From NCBI RefSeq assembly GCF_907164915.1, contig NC_061865.1:51294587-51358586 (forward strand): a DNA stretch of 64,000 nucleotides, in the 5' to 3' direction. The notes below the pieces were generated by a model, which worked only from the letters and a program-made list of their open reading frames with translations, did not search any database and had not been told where the DNA came from. Positions 12,747-26,573 of the stretch are shown here, one piece after another (position 1 is the stretch's first letter; the number at the start of each line of letters is the position of its first letter). The stretch comes from Impatiens glandulifera. Taxonomy: Eukaryota > Streptophyta > Magnoliopsida > Ericales > Balsaminaceae. The position numbers and the translations under genes were made by a program.

Positions 12747-13592
12747 TCACCTAATCATTTCTCTATATATTTATTTATTTATTATTGTTAAAAACGCCTA
12801 AAATTGTTAGGTTTCCTATATATGACTATAAGATAATATTAAATTTTAAAATAAAAAATATACCAGTTATATTTTCTTTTTATTAATTTGCCAAACTGAT
12901 ACAACAGAGGTGTTTGGTTATGAGTTATTTTTGAATAAATTATTTTTTCTCTTATTATATTAGATAATGTAGCAAGTTAATTCATATTTATTACCTATCA
13001 TATAAATTAGAAACAATTTTAATAAAAAATTAACATGAGAAGTCCTACTTATAGAAACAATTTAAATAAAAAAATTTAACCTGAGGAGTTCTACTTTGAG
13101 AAACGATTTTTATAAAAAAAAAAACTAATAATGAGAAGCCATACTTTTAGGATTTGTTATTTTGTAATTATTTAAATAACTTAAATAATTAAATTCATTA
13201 ATTTAAACATTAAAATATTCTTTATATTTTAATAACTATAAATATTTTTATAAAAAAATAAGTGTCCACCTAATTAAAATGTTAAATAATTATTACTATT
13301 CAAATACTTAAATTATATAAAAAAAATATCTTTAATTTAAATTATCTTCATGATTTAAGCCTTATTCGACTTGTATTATTTAAATAACCCAAATAAATTC
13401 AAACATCATTTTGCTCCCCTCATTTATTACATTACTCAATTTAAATATTAAAATATCTTATATTTTAAATTAATTTTTTTTATATAATAATACTTTTTAT
13501 TTTTTTTTATTAAAAATAATTATTAACTTTTCAAAATCATTAATAATCATTATTTTTTTATTTATTTAAATTATTTAAATATTTCAAATCCT

Positions 13593-13595
<3 letters not shown>

Positions 13596-13657
<62 letters not shown>
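13596..13657. repeat. (AT)n microsatellite
   Basis: About 62 bp of uninterrupted AT dinucleotide repeat. Confidence 0.95.
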
Positions 13658-13661
<4 letters not shown>

Positions 13662-14753
13662 AAGATGTGATTATAAGTTTGGGTAAAAAATGACATAAAT
13701 ATATAATAAAAATAAATTTAATTTAATATTTTGAAATAAAAACTGAACATAGCTCTACTAGAGATTATTATGACGTCTTTCACCTACTGGTGGCGTGCTA
13801 TAAGACCCTGTCTTTATACTTTTGCACTCTCTATTTAAGATTATCACTGTTTTGTTTTTATAATGGAATGCAATTTTTTTAAACAAACTTGTTTGATTTT
13901 TACTTTTTTTTTTCTTCTTCTTTTTATTTTGTTTATGTTTTCTTTTTTATAAAAAAGAAATTAATTTAATAAAAGTATTTTGATATTTTAATTGATTAAT
14001 TTAATAAAAAAATAAATTCTTTATAATTTTTTTAATAAAATGAATTTGAATTATTTTTTAATAAATTAAATAATATGTTAATTTTGAAAAACATTAAAAG
14101 AATAAAACTAAAATATCATACATCAAACAAGCTTCAAAAAGAACTGTTCTTCCTTTCTTTTTCTTTTTTTACATAACAGGTTATCAGGAACTGCAAAATT
14201 CAGTTGTGCAGGTTATCAAATATATATATATAATATTTTTAAATAAAATAATAAATTTTAATTTATAATTAGTCATATTTATATCCATATAAATTCTTCA
14301 CACAAAATAGTCTAAATATAAATAGTAGATATAATAATTATTTTTAAATAAATTTAATAGAACTCTGAAAGTTTGAACCCTTCAAATTCAAGTCGAGATT
14401 CTTAAATTTGTTATGTTCCCTTTACCTTGAATAAGTCTTAAATGGAATTATTAACTAATATTAATATATTTATTGGATAACAAAATTGAGGAATGGGGTA
14501 ATTAATTATAATCATGTGATTTAACCATAATTTAAAGAAAATATGTAGAAATGTGAAAAGAGTGAGGTACCTACTAGATACAACTTTGTTTTTATTTTTA
14601 TTTTTTATTACAAGGTTTAAGTTTAGTTTTCAAATATATTTCTAAGCCCTAATGCAAACAAATGGAAGAAATGTGTTTTAAATTGGTTTTAAATCCTGTT
14701 ATATAATATCATTAACTTCTTAAAGAATTAATGTTTAATTTCTATCTTATCAA

Positions 14754-14760
<7 letters not shown>
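13658..14760. other. A+T-rich intergenic DNA
   Basis: No coding potential or recognisable element was seen apart from poly-T tracts. Confidence 0.5.

Positions 14761-14848
<88 letters not shown>
14761..14848. repeat. (AT)44 microsatellite
   Basis: 88 bp of perfect AT dinucleotide repeat. Confidence 0.95.
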
Positions 14849-16425
<1,577 letters not shown>

Positions 16426-16435
16426 ATTATAGAGT

Positions 16436-18031
16436 ATTTTTTCAGAAAAGTTTGGGGTGCTTATTCTTTAAATAAAAGAGTGATATGTCCTCTAAATTTA
16501 AGGAGTTCAAAACTTTGATTGAGAAAGAGACAGGAAAACAATTAAAACGTTTGCGTACTGAAAATAGTTTGGTATTTTGTTACGAAGAATTTAATGTTTT
16601 AAACAAGACTGAATGAATCGTAAGGCCCCAAACAATGCCTAAGAATCCACAACAGAAAGGTGTTGTATCCTCTTTAATGTTGATTTATTAAAGTCTTTTT
16701 GGGCTGAAAAGACAACTTTAATATGTTTCATTATCAACCGCTCTTTGTCGACTACGATTAATAAACATACTTTGCAAGAAGTATGGTATTGTATTCTCTC
16801 TAATTATTCCGACTTCAGAATTTTCGGTTGTTCTGCGTATGCTAATATTGATCTAAGAAAATTGGAGGCTCAATCTATGAAGTATATTTTCATTGGTGTA
16901 TATGATATAAGCTATGGTGTCTAGAAGCTAATAAAATAATAATTAGTCAAGATGTAATTTCGATGAAACACTTGTGTTACATGCTACATCCTCTATATCT
17001 TTTGTGATAAAATTCAGCAAGAAATTAGCACTTTTGGTGATAAGATTCAACAAAAGTTTAGTACTTCTAGTAATAATATTCAACAATTATCTAGCACACA
17101 TATGAAGTTTGAGAGCAAATCAGAATCTAACATACAGCAATATCGTCAACTATACCAAAGTTGTCTGATAAATGTACCACAACAATATTATATTGCTACT
17201 GACATAACTAGAAGTGATATTATACCTCATCGAAGACTTAGTGAAGCTAATTTAGTTATTCATGCATTGAGTGTTGTAGAATATATTGTTTCTTATGAAG
17301 AACCTTCTTCATATTCGGATACAGTCACTTGTGATGACTTTGACAAGTGATTGATTACCACGTAAGAAAAGATAGAATCTTTTCGTAATAATGGTAAGCT
17401 GAACTTCGAAAATTACATGTATACAAAAATGTTATTCATTGAAAATGGGTGTATTAAGGAAACAAAGTACACCTAGAATTGAAGATGCTAGGTTTACATC
17501 AAGACTAGTTGCGAAGAGTTACAACCAAATTTCGGAGATTGATTTTACTAACGTGTTTTCTTTAGTTGTGAAACATACTTTGATTCGAGCATTACTTGAC
17601 ATCATGACAATGCATAATTTGAAGCTTGAACAACTAGATGTGAATACCACGTTTCTATACGAGCATCTAGATGAGAACATATATGTGCATCAATTTGAGG
17701 GATTACTGTATTTTTTTTGGAACATTGAGTTTCACTTCTCTTTCAGAGTATAACTAATCTTCGCGATTTAAGCACATAACATGTAAACACGCTCAACCAA
17801 TTTAACTAGACAAGCAGGACTCATCGTCTAACGGGCTTGAGCCCATGACCTCAACGAGACTGAGGTATCCACCTCTTGTTGCCTCTAGGTTAGAAGACCG
17901 TGTATGTTATTTGATGAAATCCCTCTATTGTTTAAAACAATCAACAAGGTTGTGGCATAAAAGATTTGATTATTTTATAATCACTAATTACTTCAAAATA
18001 AATGAATTTGATAGTTGTGTCTATTTTAAAA
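16436..18031 (+). pseudogene. Old Copia retrotransposon, left half (integrase to reverse transcriptase)
   Basis: Decayed pol of a Ty1/Copia element. Integrase remnants run from about 16480 (FKTLIEKETGKQLKRLRTEN-like) through 16700. The RT fingers region is at 17439-17705 (RLVAKSYNQ, EIDFTNVFS and LEQLDVNTTFLYEHLDE blocks). RT continues at 17885-18031 (MKSLYCLKQSTRLWHKRFD, then DSCVYFK). It has many stops and shifts, no gag, and no 5' LTR. The RT frame breaks exactly at 18031 and resumes at 59868, where the next expected RT motif is found. Left truncation is next to the (AT)n(AG)n tract. Confidence 0.85.
17706..17884 (-). mobile_element. Possible SINE inserted in the Copia RT (antisense)
   Basis: About 170-180 bp of non-RT sequence interrupt two adjoining RT blocks. 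On the minus strand it reads like a plant SINE: a GTGGATACCTCAGTC box-A-like stretch, a GGGCTCAAGCCC box-B-like stretch about 35 bp further on, and an A-run of eight near its 3' end (T-run at about 17711-17718 on the + strand). No target duplication could be proven, so it could be another small insertion. Confidence 0.4.
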
Positions 18032-19342
18032 GGGAAATAACACTAAATATATTCTTGAAGTTGTGTCAATTTAAATATATTCATGATCTAAAAATCTGTT
18101 AGGTATATCCTTGAGGTTGGTAAAAAATTTCGAATTTAATAAATCAAATGGTAATGAAAATACGCCGTTAATAGTTTGCCTTGTATCAGCCACGTGCAGG
18201 GGAAAATCCATGTACAAAGCTACCTGGTCTTTAGCCCGGGTAGCCTAAAATACTTTGTATGTATTTTCACAATAACGTATTTTTCTGTCGTTATCGACCA
18301 GTTTCCCATCGTTAAAGGATAACATCCACATTAAAACTTGATATTATTATAATCTAGTCCGGGTAGATTTTGTATATTAAAATCTGGCTCCGTCCCTAGC
18401 CACGTGACTTTTTCTTCAGTTTGGATGACTATAGGAAGTCCAAGTCCTCCTACTTCTACTTCAACTCTGTTTTCATCATTCCTCGATGGCGGCGGTGGTG
18501 CTGGTTCTACAGATTCTGCCGGTGTGGCGACAATTTCAGGTAAGCAGTCTAAAAAATGTTCGGAGACGTGCAATTCCAACATTGGAGCTGTGTCAGGGTG
18601 TGCTAGTTCCGACCTTCAACGTATCCCTGTAGATGGAGGAATTATAAGACCCATCACAGCGGAAGAGAAATGCGGGCTGGGATGGGGATGGAAGATTGGG
18701 AGAGAGTTTTGTCGGAATCGACGACGACGTCTCCAAGCTAAGAACATTCTATTCTTCGTTGGATCATGGGAGACATGGATGACCCTTCTCTAGGGTTAAA
18801 CAAGCTTCTCCAAACAGGCAACGAACAAGCACCAGATTCGACATTGTAGATCAAGAGTTTTCGTCAGATTCTTCAGGTTAGGCAGTTGCGACCGGTTCTA
18901 ACAACGGCGAGAATTTAATGAGTATGAATTTGCCAACAAACCCCCAGAAATCGAGCAATGACAAGTTTGAATTCGCCCAAAACTACATGAATCTCTCGAA
19001 TTGCAAGGGACCTGCATCTTAAATTCCGATATTCTCTCCATTGCCGAGAAACCTTATGCCCATTTTACTCTCAACTCTAGCTTTCAATCCGCCTCCGCAA
19101 CAGCCTCACCAGTTTAATAGCTCCGACGTCAAGCCACAGGTTTATAACCCAAATATGATAATCACTCAAAAAAAGGCACGTGTATATAATGCGGTTGATA
19201 CATGTGAAATTATTCACGACGCCATCTCATTACCATTTAATTTATTAAATTTGTGATTTTTTACCGACCTTAAGGATATAAACAACATATTTTTAGATCA
19301 TGAATATATTTAAGAAATTGACACAACCTCAATAATATATTT
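18032..19342. mobile_element. MULE-like element carrying captured gene sequence (main part)
   Basis: The left TIR begins GGGAAATAACACTAAATAT. Its inverted partner (AATTGACACAACCTCAATAATATATTT) ends at 19342, and its last 12 bp lie beyond a large insertion at 59856-59867, ending in TTCCC. The arms align over about 100 bp (18032-18140 against 19225-19342). The flanks ATTTTAAAA (18023-18031) and TTTTTAAAA (59868-59876) make a 9-bp duplication with one mismatch, as expected for Mutator-like elements. No transposase is visible. The interior (about 18400-19180) is conspicuously richer in G+C, as in Pack-MULEs. Confidence 0.75.
18404..19024 (+). pseudogene. Captured gene-like fragment inside the MULE-like element
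   Basis: An open frame of 129 codons runs from 18404 to 18793, with a Ser/Thr-rich start and a DGGGGAGS stretch. An overlapping frame further on gives MGDMDDPSLGLNKLLQTGNE (about 18767). Later phrases such as NLPTNPQKSSNDKFEFAQN follow after stops. I do not recognise the parent gene. Coding-like composition inside TIRs suggests gene capture rather than a resident gene. The opposite strand is also open (18331-18582). Confidence 0.4.
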
Positions 19343-20834
19343 TGTTAGGATTGAAGACAACAATAGAAGGAAAGGTTGAATACTATTGTTCTATTTTTCA
19401 CTTAAATGCGATTTTAATCATGTTAAGGATTGAAAATCTATTTTTATTTTTGAACAAATCCTAGCAAGCTCTTGAACGGTTTCAAGTGCGGAAAATGTTT
19501 GCAGGATTCGAAGCGGCATATATACAAATGAATGAAACAATGAAAAGACAACATACAATTTTATGGATGTTCGGAGATAAAACTTATACGTCACCCCTTC
19601 TTATGTTTCCAGAAGGATTCCACTAGAAGACTTTGATTTATATAGCCTCTACACAAACCTACTTAGATCATATATCTTAACACTTGTCTGTTCTAAACTT
19701 TTAGCTCTCACAATATCTTGTTGAATATGCCACTATTTATTCAACTTACACAAGTAATATTATTATCGAATGATACAAGAGATTATCGTGTATGCGTAAC
19801 GTATTAACTTGTCAAAAAGCTTTTCAAAGAACCGAGAGAATGACCGAGAGAGTTTGTCGTTGTTCTCTAATGCCTTTTTATATTTGATGCATGGCAACTA
19901 TCGAATCTACGTCACCCATTTTTCCTCAACAGGAAGGATATTCACTAAAAGACTTTGATTTGTATAGAACACACTACACAAATCTAGTTAGAAACCACAG
20001 GACTTAATAATTGTCTGCTTCTGAACTTCTAGTTAACTCTCTGTTGAACAGAACACCCTCTGTTCAACTTATAACACTGATATTTCACACAGAAAGAACA
20101 TTATACTAATTATAGAGTAATCCCATAGTGAGTAATTTTTTGCTTGAACTTGAGAGATTGGATAATCAAAGAAAAAGAGCTTAAGCAGTAGTATATGTGA
20201 AACGAAACTTGTGTGTTAAGCAAAGAGTCAGTCAGTTAACTGGTGTTTTTATCCGTTGTCCTCAAGCTTCTATTTATAATTGAAGAGCACCAACAGTCGA
20301 AAATTCTTTGAGGACACGTGTCCTCCCTCTGTTGGACGGTCGCTAATAGTACAAATGTACATCAAACTAAGCATTTGGATCGTGGTCGTACAAAACAGGT
20401 AGTGCGCCGAATATCATATGCTATTGTCTTGTACTAGAGAGAAATAACGTGGAAAATTTAAATATTGGAGTACATGGAAGTTGTTCATTCGTTGTTGGAG
20501 CTGAGTTGTCAGACTATTGAAAACGGTAACTGTAGATGAGCTGAGTTACGTATTTAGACGCTCATTTGGACGTCTGATCAAGTTAGACAACGTCTGCTTG
20601 CGCTTCGCATTAAAGCGCGTCTAACTACGCTTCTCTTAAGACCACGTCTAAAGGAGTTAGACGACGTCGGAATATACAGTCTTCTTTAGATCTGTACCTG
20701 CACAACGACAAATAGCCCAACATAATTTTGTTCAAACCATATCATCAAAATTATGTTGTGAATATTCTTTTATGTTAATTAATTATGTCTTTCTTAATTA
20801 ATTTTCTCTTTTCTTTGTTTAATTTAACCCAACA
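19343..20834 (-). repeat. LTR of a Copia/Sirevirus-like element (type A), no internal region attached
   Basis: TGTTAGGATTG...AACCCAACA, about 1.49 kb, reads as an LTR on the minus strand. A TATA-like TTATAAATAGAAG box lies at about 20268-20280 on that strand. The ATTTTATGGATGTTCGGAG block (about 19557) is shared with the LTR at 40387. About 300 bp are duplicated inside it (CGTCACCC...AAGACTTTGATTT at about 19598 and 19910). No polypurine tract or gag/pol follows at 20834; the tandem array starts there instead. Confidence 0.6.
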
Positions 20835-23800
20835 TGTTAATTTAAGACATTTGTTTAGCAAATTTCTTTTAAAATAATTTCACCGTCTTTTAAAAGATCA
20901 TTAACTTGTACACAGACTATTGTGCCAAAATTTTTTTTTTAAATAATAATATAAAATTTATAATACATAAACAAACATTTCAAACATATATATATGTAAA
21001 GTAAAACATAATACTATTCTAAAAAACAATTAGGAGAAATAGGAGATTGTCTATAAATTATTATTTGTGATAAAATATTGAAGCTAAAGTTAGGACATTT
21101 TGTATGGAGAACAATAAATGATAATAAATTTTAAATTGAAAAGCATGTTTTTCATTCATAAGTAAATGTGAAATAGTAAGATGATGGAAACTAGTTTGAT
21201 CCTCAAAAGTTGATTTTAGGTAAGAACATACCTTATGGATAACCTTTATAGTAAATCTCACTTTAAGGGTAGGACTTTTTATGAAAAATTTAAAAGTGGT
21301 TGAAGGTATTTGATTTATCGATAAAATTGAAACAATTAAAAACCTTAACTTGTAAAATAATTATATTGATAAAAAAAGTATTAACCAATAAATAATAAAT
21401 GTCTCAAATTCAATTCTTATAAAAAATTATTGTTGTGGGAAATTTTCTAACTTACATCGAGGAGTTAGTTGATATGTATTATGTTTCTGTGAAGGTATTT
21501 TATAATCTTTAAGTATTTTGTCTTGATATTACGTAAATATAAAATATAATGTTATTAAAGAAAATTAAATAAACTACAATATATAAAGAAACGAAATTAT
21601 CGATGTCAAATGTTAATATGAGACATTTGTTTAACACATTTCTCTTAAAACAATTTCACCGTATTTTAAAAAAAATTATTAATTTGTCAACAAACTATTG
21701 TTCCAAAACAAAAATTTTAAAATAATAATATGAAATTTAGAATGCAAACAAAAAGTAAAACATATATTGTTCTAAAAAAAAATACGAGAGTTAGGAGATT
21801 GTCTATAAATTATTATTTGTGATAATGTTGAAGCTAAAGTTAGAATATTTTAAATTGAGAATAAAAAATGATAATAAATTTTAAATTGAAAAGCATATTT
21901 TTAATTCATAAGTAAATGTAAAATATTAAGATGTTGGAGACTAGTTTGATGCTAAAAAGTTGATCTTAGGTAAGAACATACCTTATAGAAAACATTTATA
22001 GTAAATCTCACTTTATGTGTAGGATTTCTTAGGAAAAATTTAAAATAGTTGAAGGTATTTGATTTATCGATAAAATTGAAACAATAAAAACCTTAACGTG
22101 AAAAATCATTATATTGATAAAAAAAAGTATGGATCAATAAATAATAAATGTCTCAAATTCAATTCTAATAAAAAAATTATTGTTGTGGGAAATTTTATAT
22201 CTTATATCGAGGAATTAGATGATATGTATTCTATTTTTGTGAAGGTATTTTGTAATCTTTAGGTATATTGTCTTAAAATTACATAATTATGAAAATATAA
22301 TGTTATTAAAGAAAATTAAATAAAACACAATATAAATAGAAACGAAATTATCAATTTCAAATGTTAATTTGAGACATTTATTTAACACATTTCCCTTAAA
22401 ATAGTTTCACCGTCTATTGAAAAAATCATTAACTTGTAGATAGACTATTGTGCCAAAATAATTTTTTTTAAATAATAATATAAAATTTGGTATGCATAAA
22501 CATATATTTCAAACATATGGAAAGTAAAACATAATAGTGTTCTAAAAAAACAATTACGAGAATTAGGTGATTGTCTAGACATTATTGTTTGTGATAAAAT
22601 ATTGAAGCTAAAGTTAGGACATTTGTATGGAGAACAAAAAATATAATGAATTTTAAATTGAAAAGCATGTTTTTCATTCATAAGTAAATGTAAAATAGTA
22701 AGATGATAGAAACTAGTTTGATCGACAAAAGTTGATCTTAGGTAAGAACATACCTTATGGATAACATTTATAGTAAGTAAATCTCACTTTATGGTTAGGA
22801 TTTCTTAGGAAAAAATTAAAGTGGTTGAAGGAATTTGATTTATCGATAAAATTGAAACAATTAAAAATCTTAACGTGTAAAATCATTATATTGATAAAAA
22901 AAGTATTGTCCAACAAATAATAAATGTCTCAAATTCAATTCTTATTAAAAATTATTGTTGTGGGAAATTTTGTAACTTACATCGAGGAATTAGTTGATAT
23001 GTATTTTATTTTTGTGAAGGTATTTTGTAATCTTTAAGTATTTTTTCTAGAAATTACATAATTATGAATATATAATACTATTAAAGAAAATTAAATAAAC
23101 TTCAATATATAAAGAAACGAAATTATCGATATTAAATGTTAATTTGAGACATTTGTTTAACACATTTCTCTTAAAACAATTTTACCGTCTTTTAAAAAAT
23201 TTATTATCTTGTAAACAAAATATTGTGCCTAAACAAAATTTTTTAAATAATAATATAAAATTTGGAATGCAAACAAATATTTCAAACATATGGAAAGTAA
23301 AACATATATTGTTTTCAAAAAAACAATTACGAGAATTAGAAGATTGTCTATAAATTATAATTTTTAATAACATATTGAAGCTAAAGTTAGGATATTTTGT
23401 ATGGAGAACAAAAAATGATAAGAAATTTTAAATTGAAAAGCATATTTTTCATTCATAAGTAAATGTGAAATAGTAAGAAGGGAGACTAGTTTGATGCTCA
23501 ATAGTTGATCTTAAGTGAGAACATACCTTATGGATAACATTTATAGTACATTTCACTTTATGTGTAGGATTTCTTAGGAAAAATTTAAAGTAGTTTAAGG
23601 TATTCGATTTATCGATAAAATTGAAACAATAAAAACCTTAACATTTAAAATCATTATATTGATAAAAAAAATTATTGACCAATAAATAATTAAGAAATGT
23701 CTCAAATTCAATTATTATAAAAAATTATTGTAGTGGAAAATTTTCTAACCTATATTGAGGACTTAGTTGATATGTATTCTATTTTTGTAAAGGTATTTTG

Positions 23801-24850
23801 TAATCTTTAGGTATGTTGTCTTGTAATTACATAATTATGAAAATATAATGTTATTAAAGAAAATTAAATAAAATACAATATATAAAGAAACTAAATTATC
23901 GATGTCAAATGTTAATTTGAGACATTTGTTTAGCATATTTCCCTTAAAATAGTTTCACCGTCTATTAAAAAGATCATTAACTTATAGACAACTATTGTGC
24001 CAAAATAATTTTTTTTATATAATTATATAAAATTTGGTATGCATAAACATACATTTTAAACATATGGAAAGTAAAACATAATTCTGTTCTAAAAAACAAT
24101 TACGAGAATTAGGTGATTGTCTATAAATTATTGTTTGTGATAACATATTGAAGCTAAAGTTAAGACATTTTGTAAGGTGAACAAAAAATGATAATTAATT
24201 TTAAATTGAAAAGTATGTTTTTCATTCATAAAAAAATGTGAAATAGTAACATGATGGAAACTAGTTTGATCCTCAAAAATTGATCTTAGGTAAGAACATA
24301 CCTTATGGATAATATTTATAGCAAGTAAATCTTTATAGGTAGGATTTCTTAGTAAAAATTTAAAGTGGTTGAAGGTATTTGATTTATCGATAAAATTGAA
24401 ACAATTAAAGACCATAACTTGTAAAATAATTATATTGATAAAAAAAAGTATTGACCAATAAATAATAAATGTCTCAAATTCAATCCTTATAAAAAATTAT
24501 TGTTGTGGGAAATTTTCTAACTTACATCGAGGAGTTAGTATTAGTATATATGTATTCTGTTTTTGTGATGGTACATAAATATAAAATTATAATGTTATTA
24601 AAGAAAATTAAATAAACTACAATATATAAACAAACCAAATTTTCGATATCAAGTGTTAATTTGAGACATTTGTTTAACATATTCCTCTTACAACGATTTC
24701 TTGGTCTTTTAAAAAGATTAACTTGTAAACAAACTATTGTGCCCAAACAAAAATTTTAAAACAGTTTTGGAATGCAAACATATCAAATATATGGAAAGTA
24801 AAACATATATTGTTCTAAAAAAACAATTACGAAAATTAGGAGATGGTCTA
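20835..24850. repeat. Tandem array of about 5.2 copies of a roughly 765-bp unit
   Basis: The marker TGTTAAT..GAGACATTTGTTTA recurs at about 20835, 21611, 22362, 23137, 23910 and 24653, giving spacings of 776, 751, 775, 773 and 743 bp. Each unit contains in order a CACCGTCTTTTAAAA block, a TTAGGAGATTGTCTATAAAT block, AAGCTAAAGTTAGGA, TTTTCATTCATAAGTAAATG, GGTAAGAACATACCTTATGGATAA and TTTGATTTATCGATAAAATTGAAAC. Units differ by many substitutions and small indels. Minus-strand open stretches of 63-95 codons recur but differ in length and are interrupted, so coding is doubtful. It may be a satellite seed array. Confidence 0.9.
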
Positions 24851-25347
24851 TAATTAATTTAACACCATTAATTTCCATAAAATTGAAAGCTAACATATTA
24901 GTTACTTTCTTATTTTCATTCATTAATAATAATAATTTTAATAAACAATCAAATCTTTAATTAAAACCAGAAAAAATTAAATTATTTTATCCTAATTTAT
25001 TTTCTATATAACATTTATATAATGAATATTATATTAATATTCCCTGAAAAAAAATTATATCAAAATATATTGGATTATAAAATTAAGCTTTAATAACATA
25101 AAAACAAATGTGTTAATAATCAATATATCTATATACAATAAAGACTTCTCTTTATTTGTTGATTTTTTTATTCTTTAAGATGAATTATTTTAATTTTTCG
25201 AAATGAACATCATCTCTATCGTAACATCGCAGCTCGTATTTTTTAAAAATCAAAGACAAAAAAAAATTCGATGGCGCAAACTCTTAAATAACTTAGCACA
25301 AATAAACTATTTTATGATTGTTAGATATATTGTCTTTAAATAAATAA

Positions 25348-25381
<34 letters not shown>

Positions 25382-25423
25382 GCTTATCACATTTACCTTA
25401 AAACAGTTCCACCGTCTCCCCTT
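24851..25423. other. A+T-rich spacer after the array
   Basis: Contains (AT)n at about 25350-25381. At 25388-25412 there is a stretch, CACATTTACCTTAAAACAG, closely matching the CACATTTCTCTTAAAACAA motif of the tandem units. Confidence 0.5.
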
Positions 25424-25615
25424 GTGCTGGAGTTTATCACAGATGACTGTGTCACAGGGTACAATGAATTTATTAGTGATTCAGTATCGAAATCACTACG
25501 CAGCGAACTTGATAAAATACTAGAACTATCACCGGGTTTCTACGAAAAATATCGAGCGAAGAACTCGAAGAACATTCACAAAAACAAGAAAAGACTTTTT
25601 GGAATTCTAGAGTGA
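25424..25615 (+). CDS. Unrecognised gene fragment (63 codons)
   Basis: An open frame with gene-like composition, more balanced than its surroundings, ends in a Lys-rich tail (KNSKNIHKNKKR). It begins with a GTG and has no plausible ATG, so it is probably an internal or terminal exon of something, or a relic. It lies just after a motif shared with the tandem array. I do not recognise a family. Confidence 0.25.
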   Translation: MLEFITDDCVTGYNEFISDSVSKSLRSELDKILELSPGFYEKYRAKNSKNIHKNKKRLFGILE

Positions 25616-26573
25616 GAAAATAATTAAGGATGAAGTGGTTTGAGATTAGTGATGAGGGATTTTATATTGCTGAAAAGATAAATTTTCATAAAATAAAATC
25701 AATCATTAAATTTTTATCCAACTGCCGACCTTGATTGCCTCTTTATTTCCCATTGCATTTTCTCTTCATTAGAAAATACACTTACATGATTTTCTATATT
25801 TCTAATAAATTGATAGCAATAATATCATGAAGGTTTGATGACAATTAACAAAATTAAATACATTTAATTTGATAATTGTTCTTCAAGTCATTAAATGTTA
25901 AATACATAATTAAAAAATTAATTATAATAATTTAATTATTTGGATCAAATTTACTTTAATTTATTTGAATTTTGTGTGAATTTCATTTGATTTTATTTAT
26001 TGAAATTCTCATTTCCATTAATTAATGAAATTTATGAATTAATTTAAAATTTCAACAAATTAATTTATGAAATTCTCATTTCCATTAATTAATGAAATTT
26101 ATGAATTAATTTAAAATTTCAACAAATTACTCTGATGCAGAATCACTACTAGATTTGTTCTCCCATGAGAGACAAACATCTGATGCACTTCAGCACACAA
26201 GAGGAAAACACAAGAGGAAAACGATAAAACTATTTTAAAGAAAAACACATGCCTCAAATCAACCTTAACTTTACTGATTTCGTTTATTTATATATTGTAA
26301 TTTATTTAATTTCTTTTAAAATTATATTTTTATATTTTATGTAATTTCAACACAAAATACATAACCGTAATAATACATATTCAAAGTGTTTTTAGAAACT
26401 TTTTTCATTGTGAATTACATTAAAAATTGCATAACACAATGACCAAACAAACAAGATTTACAAAATATCAAAAGTCTTTGTGTTTCTATTGTTTTAGAAT
26501 TTATAAAATGGTTAAATAGGAACCTCAATCTCTTTCTTCCAAGCTTAAGTTAGAAAAAAAAACACCTTCTAAG
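25616..26573. repeat. Intergenic DNA with a 67-bp tandem duplication
   Basis: GAAATTCTCATTTCCATTAA starts at 26002 and again at 26069, so a unit of 67 bp is duplicated almost perfectly up to about 26128. The rest is A+T-rich spacer upstream of the subtilase pseudogene. Confidence 0.8.

Noticed and set aside
21061..21261. Protein-coding gene in the tandem array (minus strand)
   Set aside because: The open stretch varies from 63 to 95 codons between units, shifts frame and lacks a conserved start, so selection on a protein is not supported.
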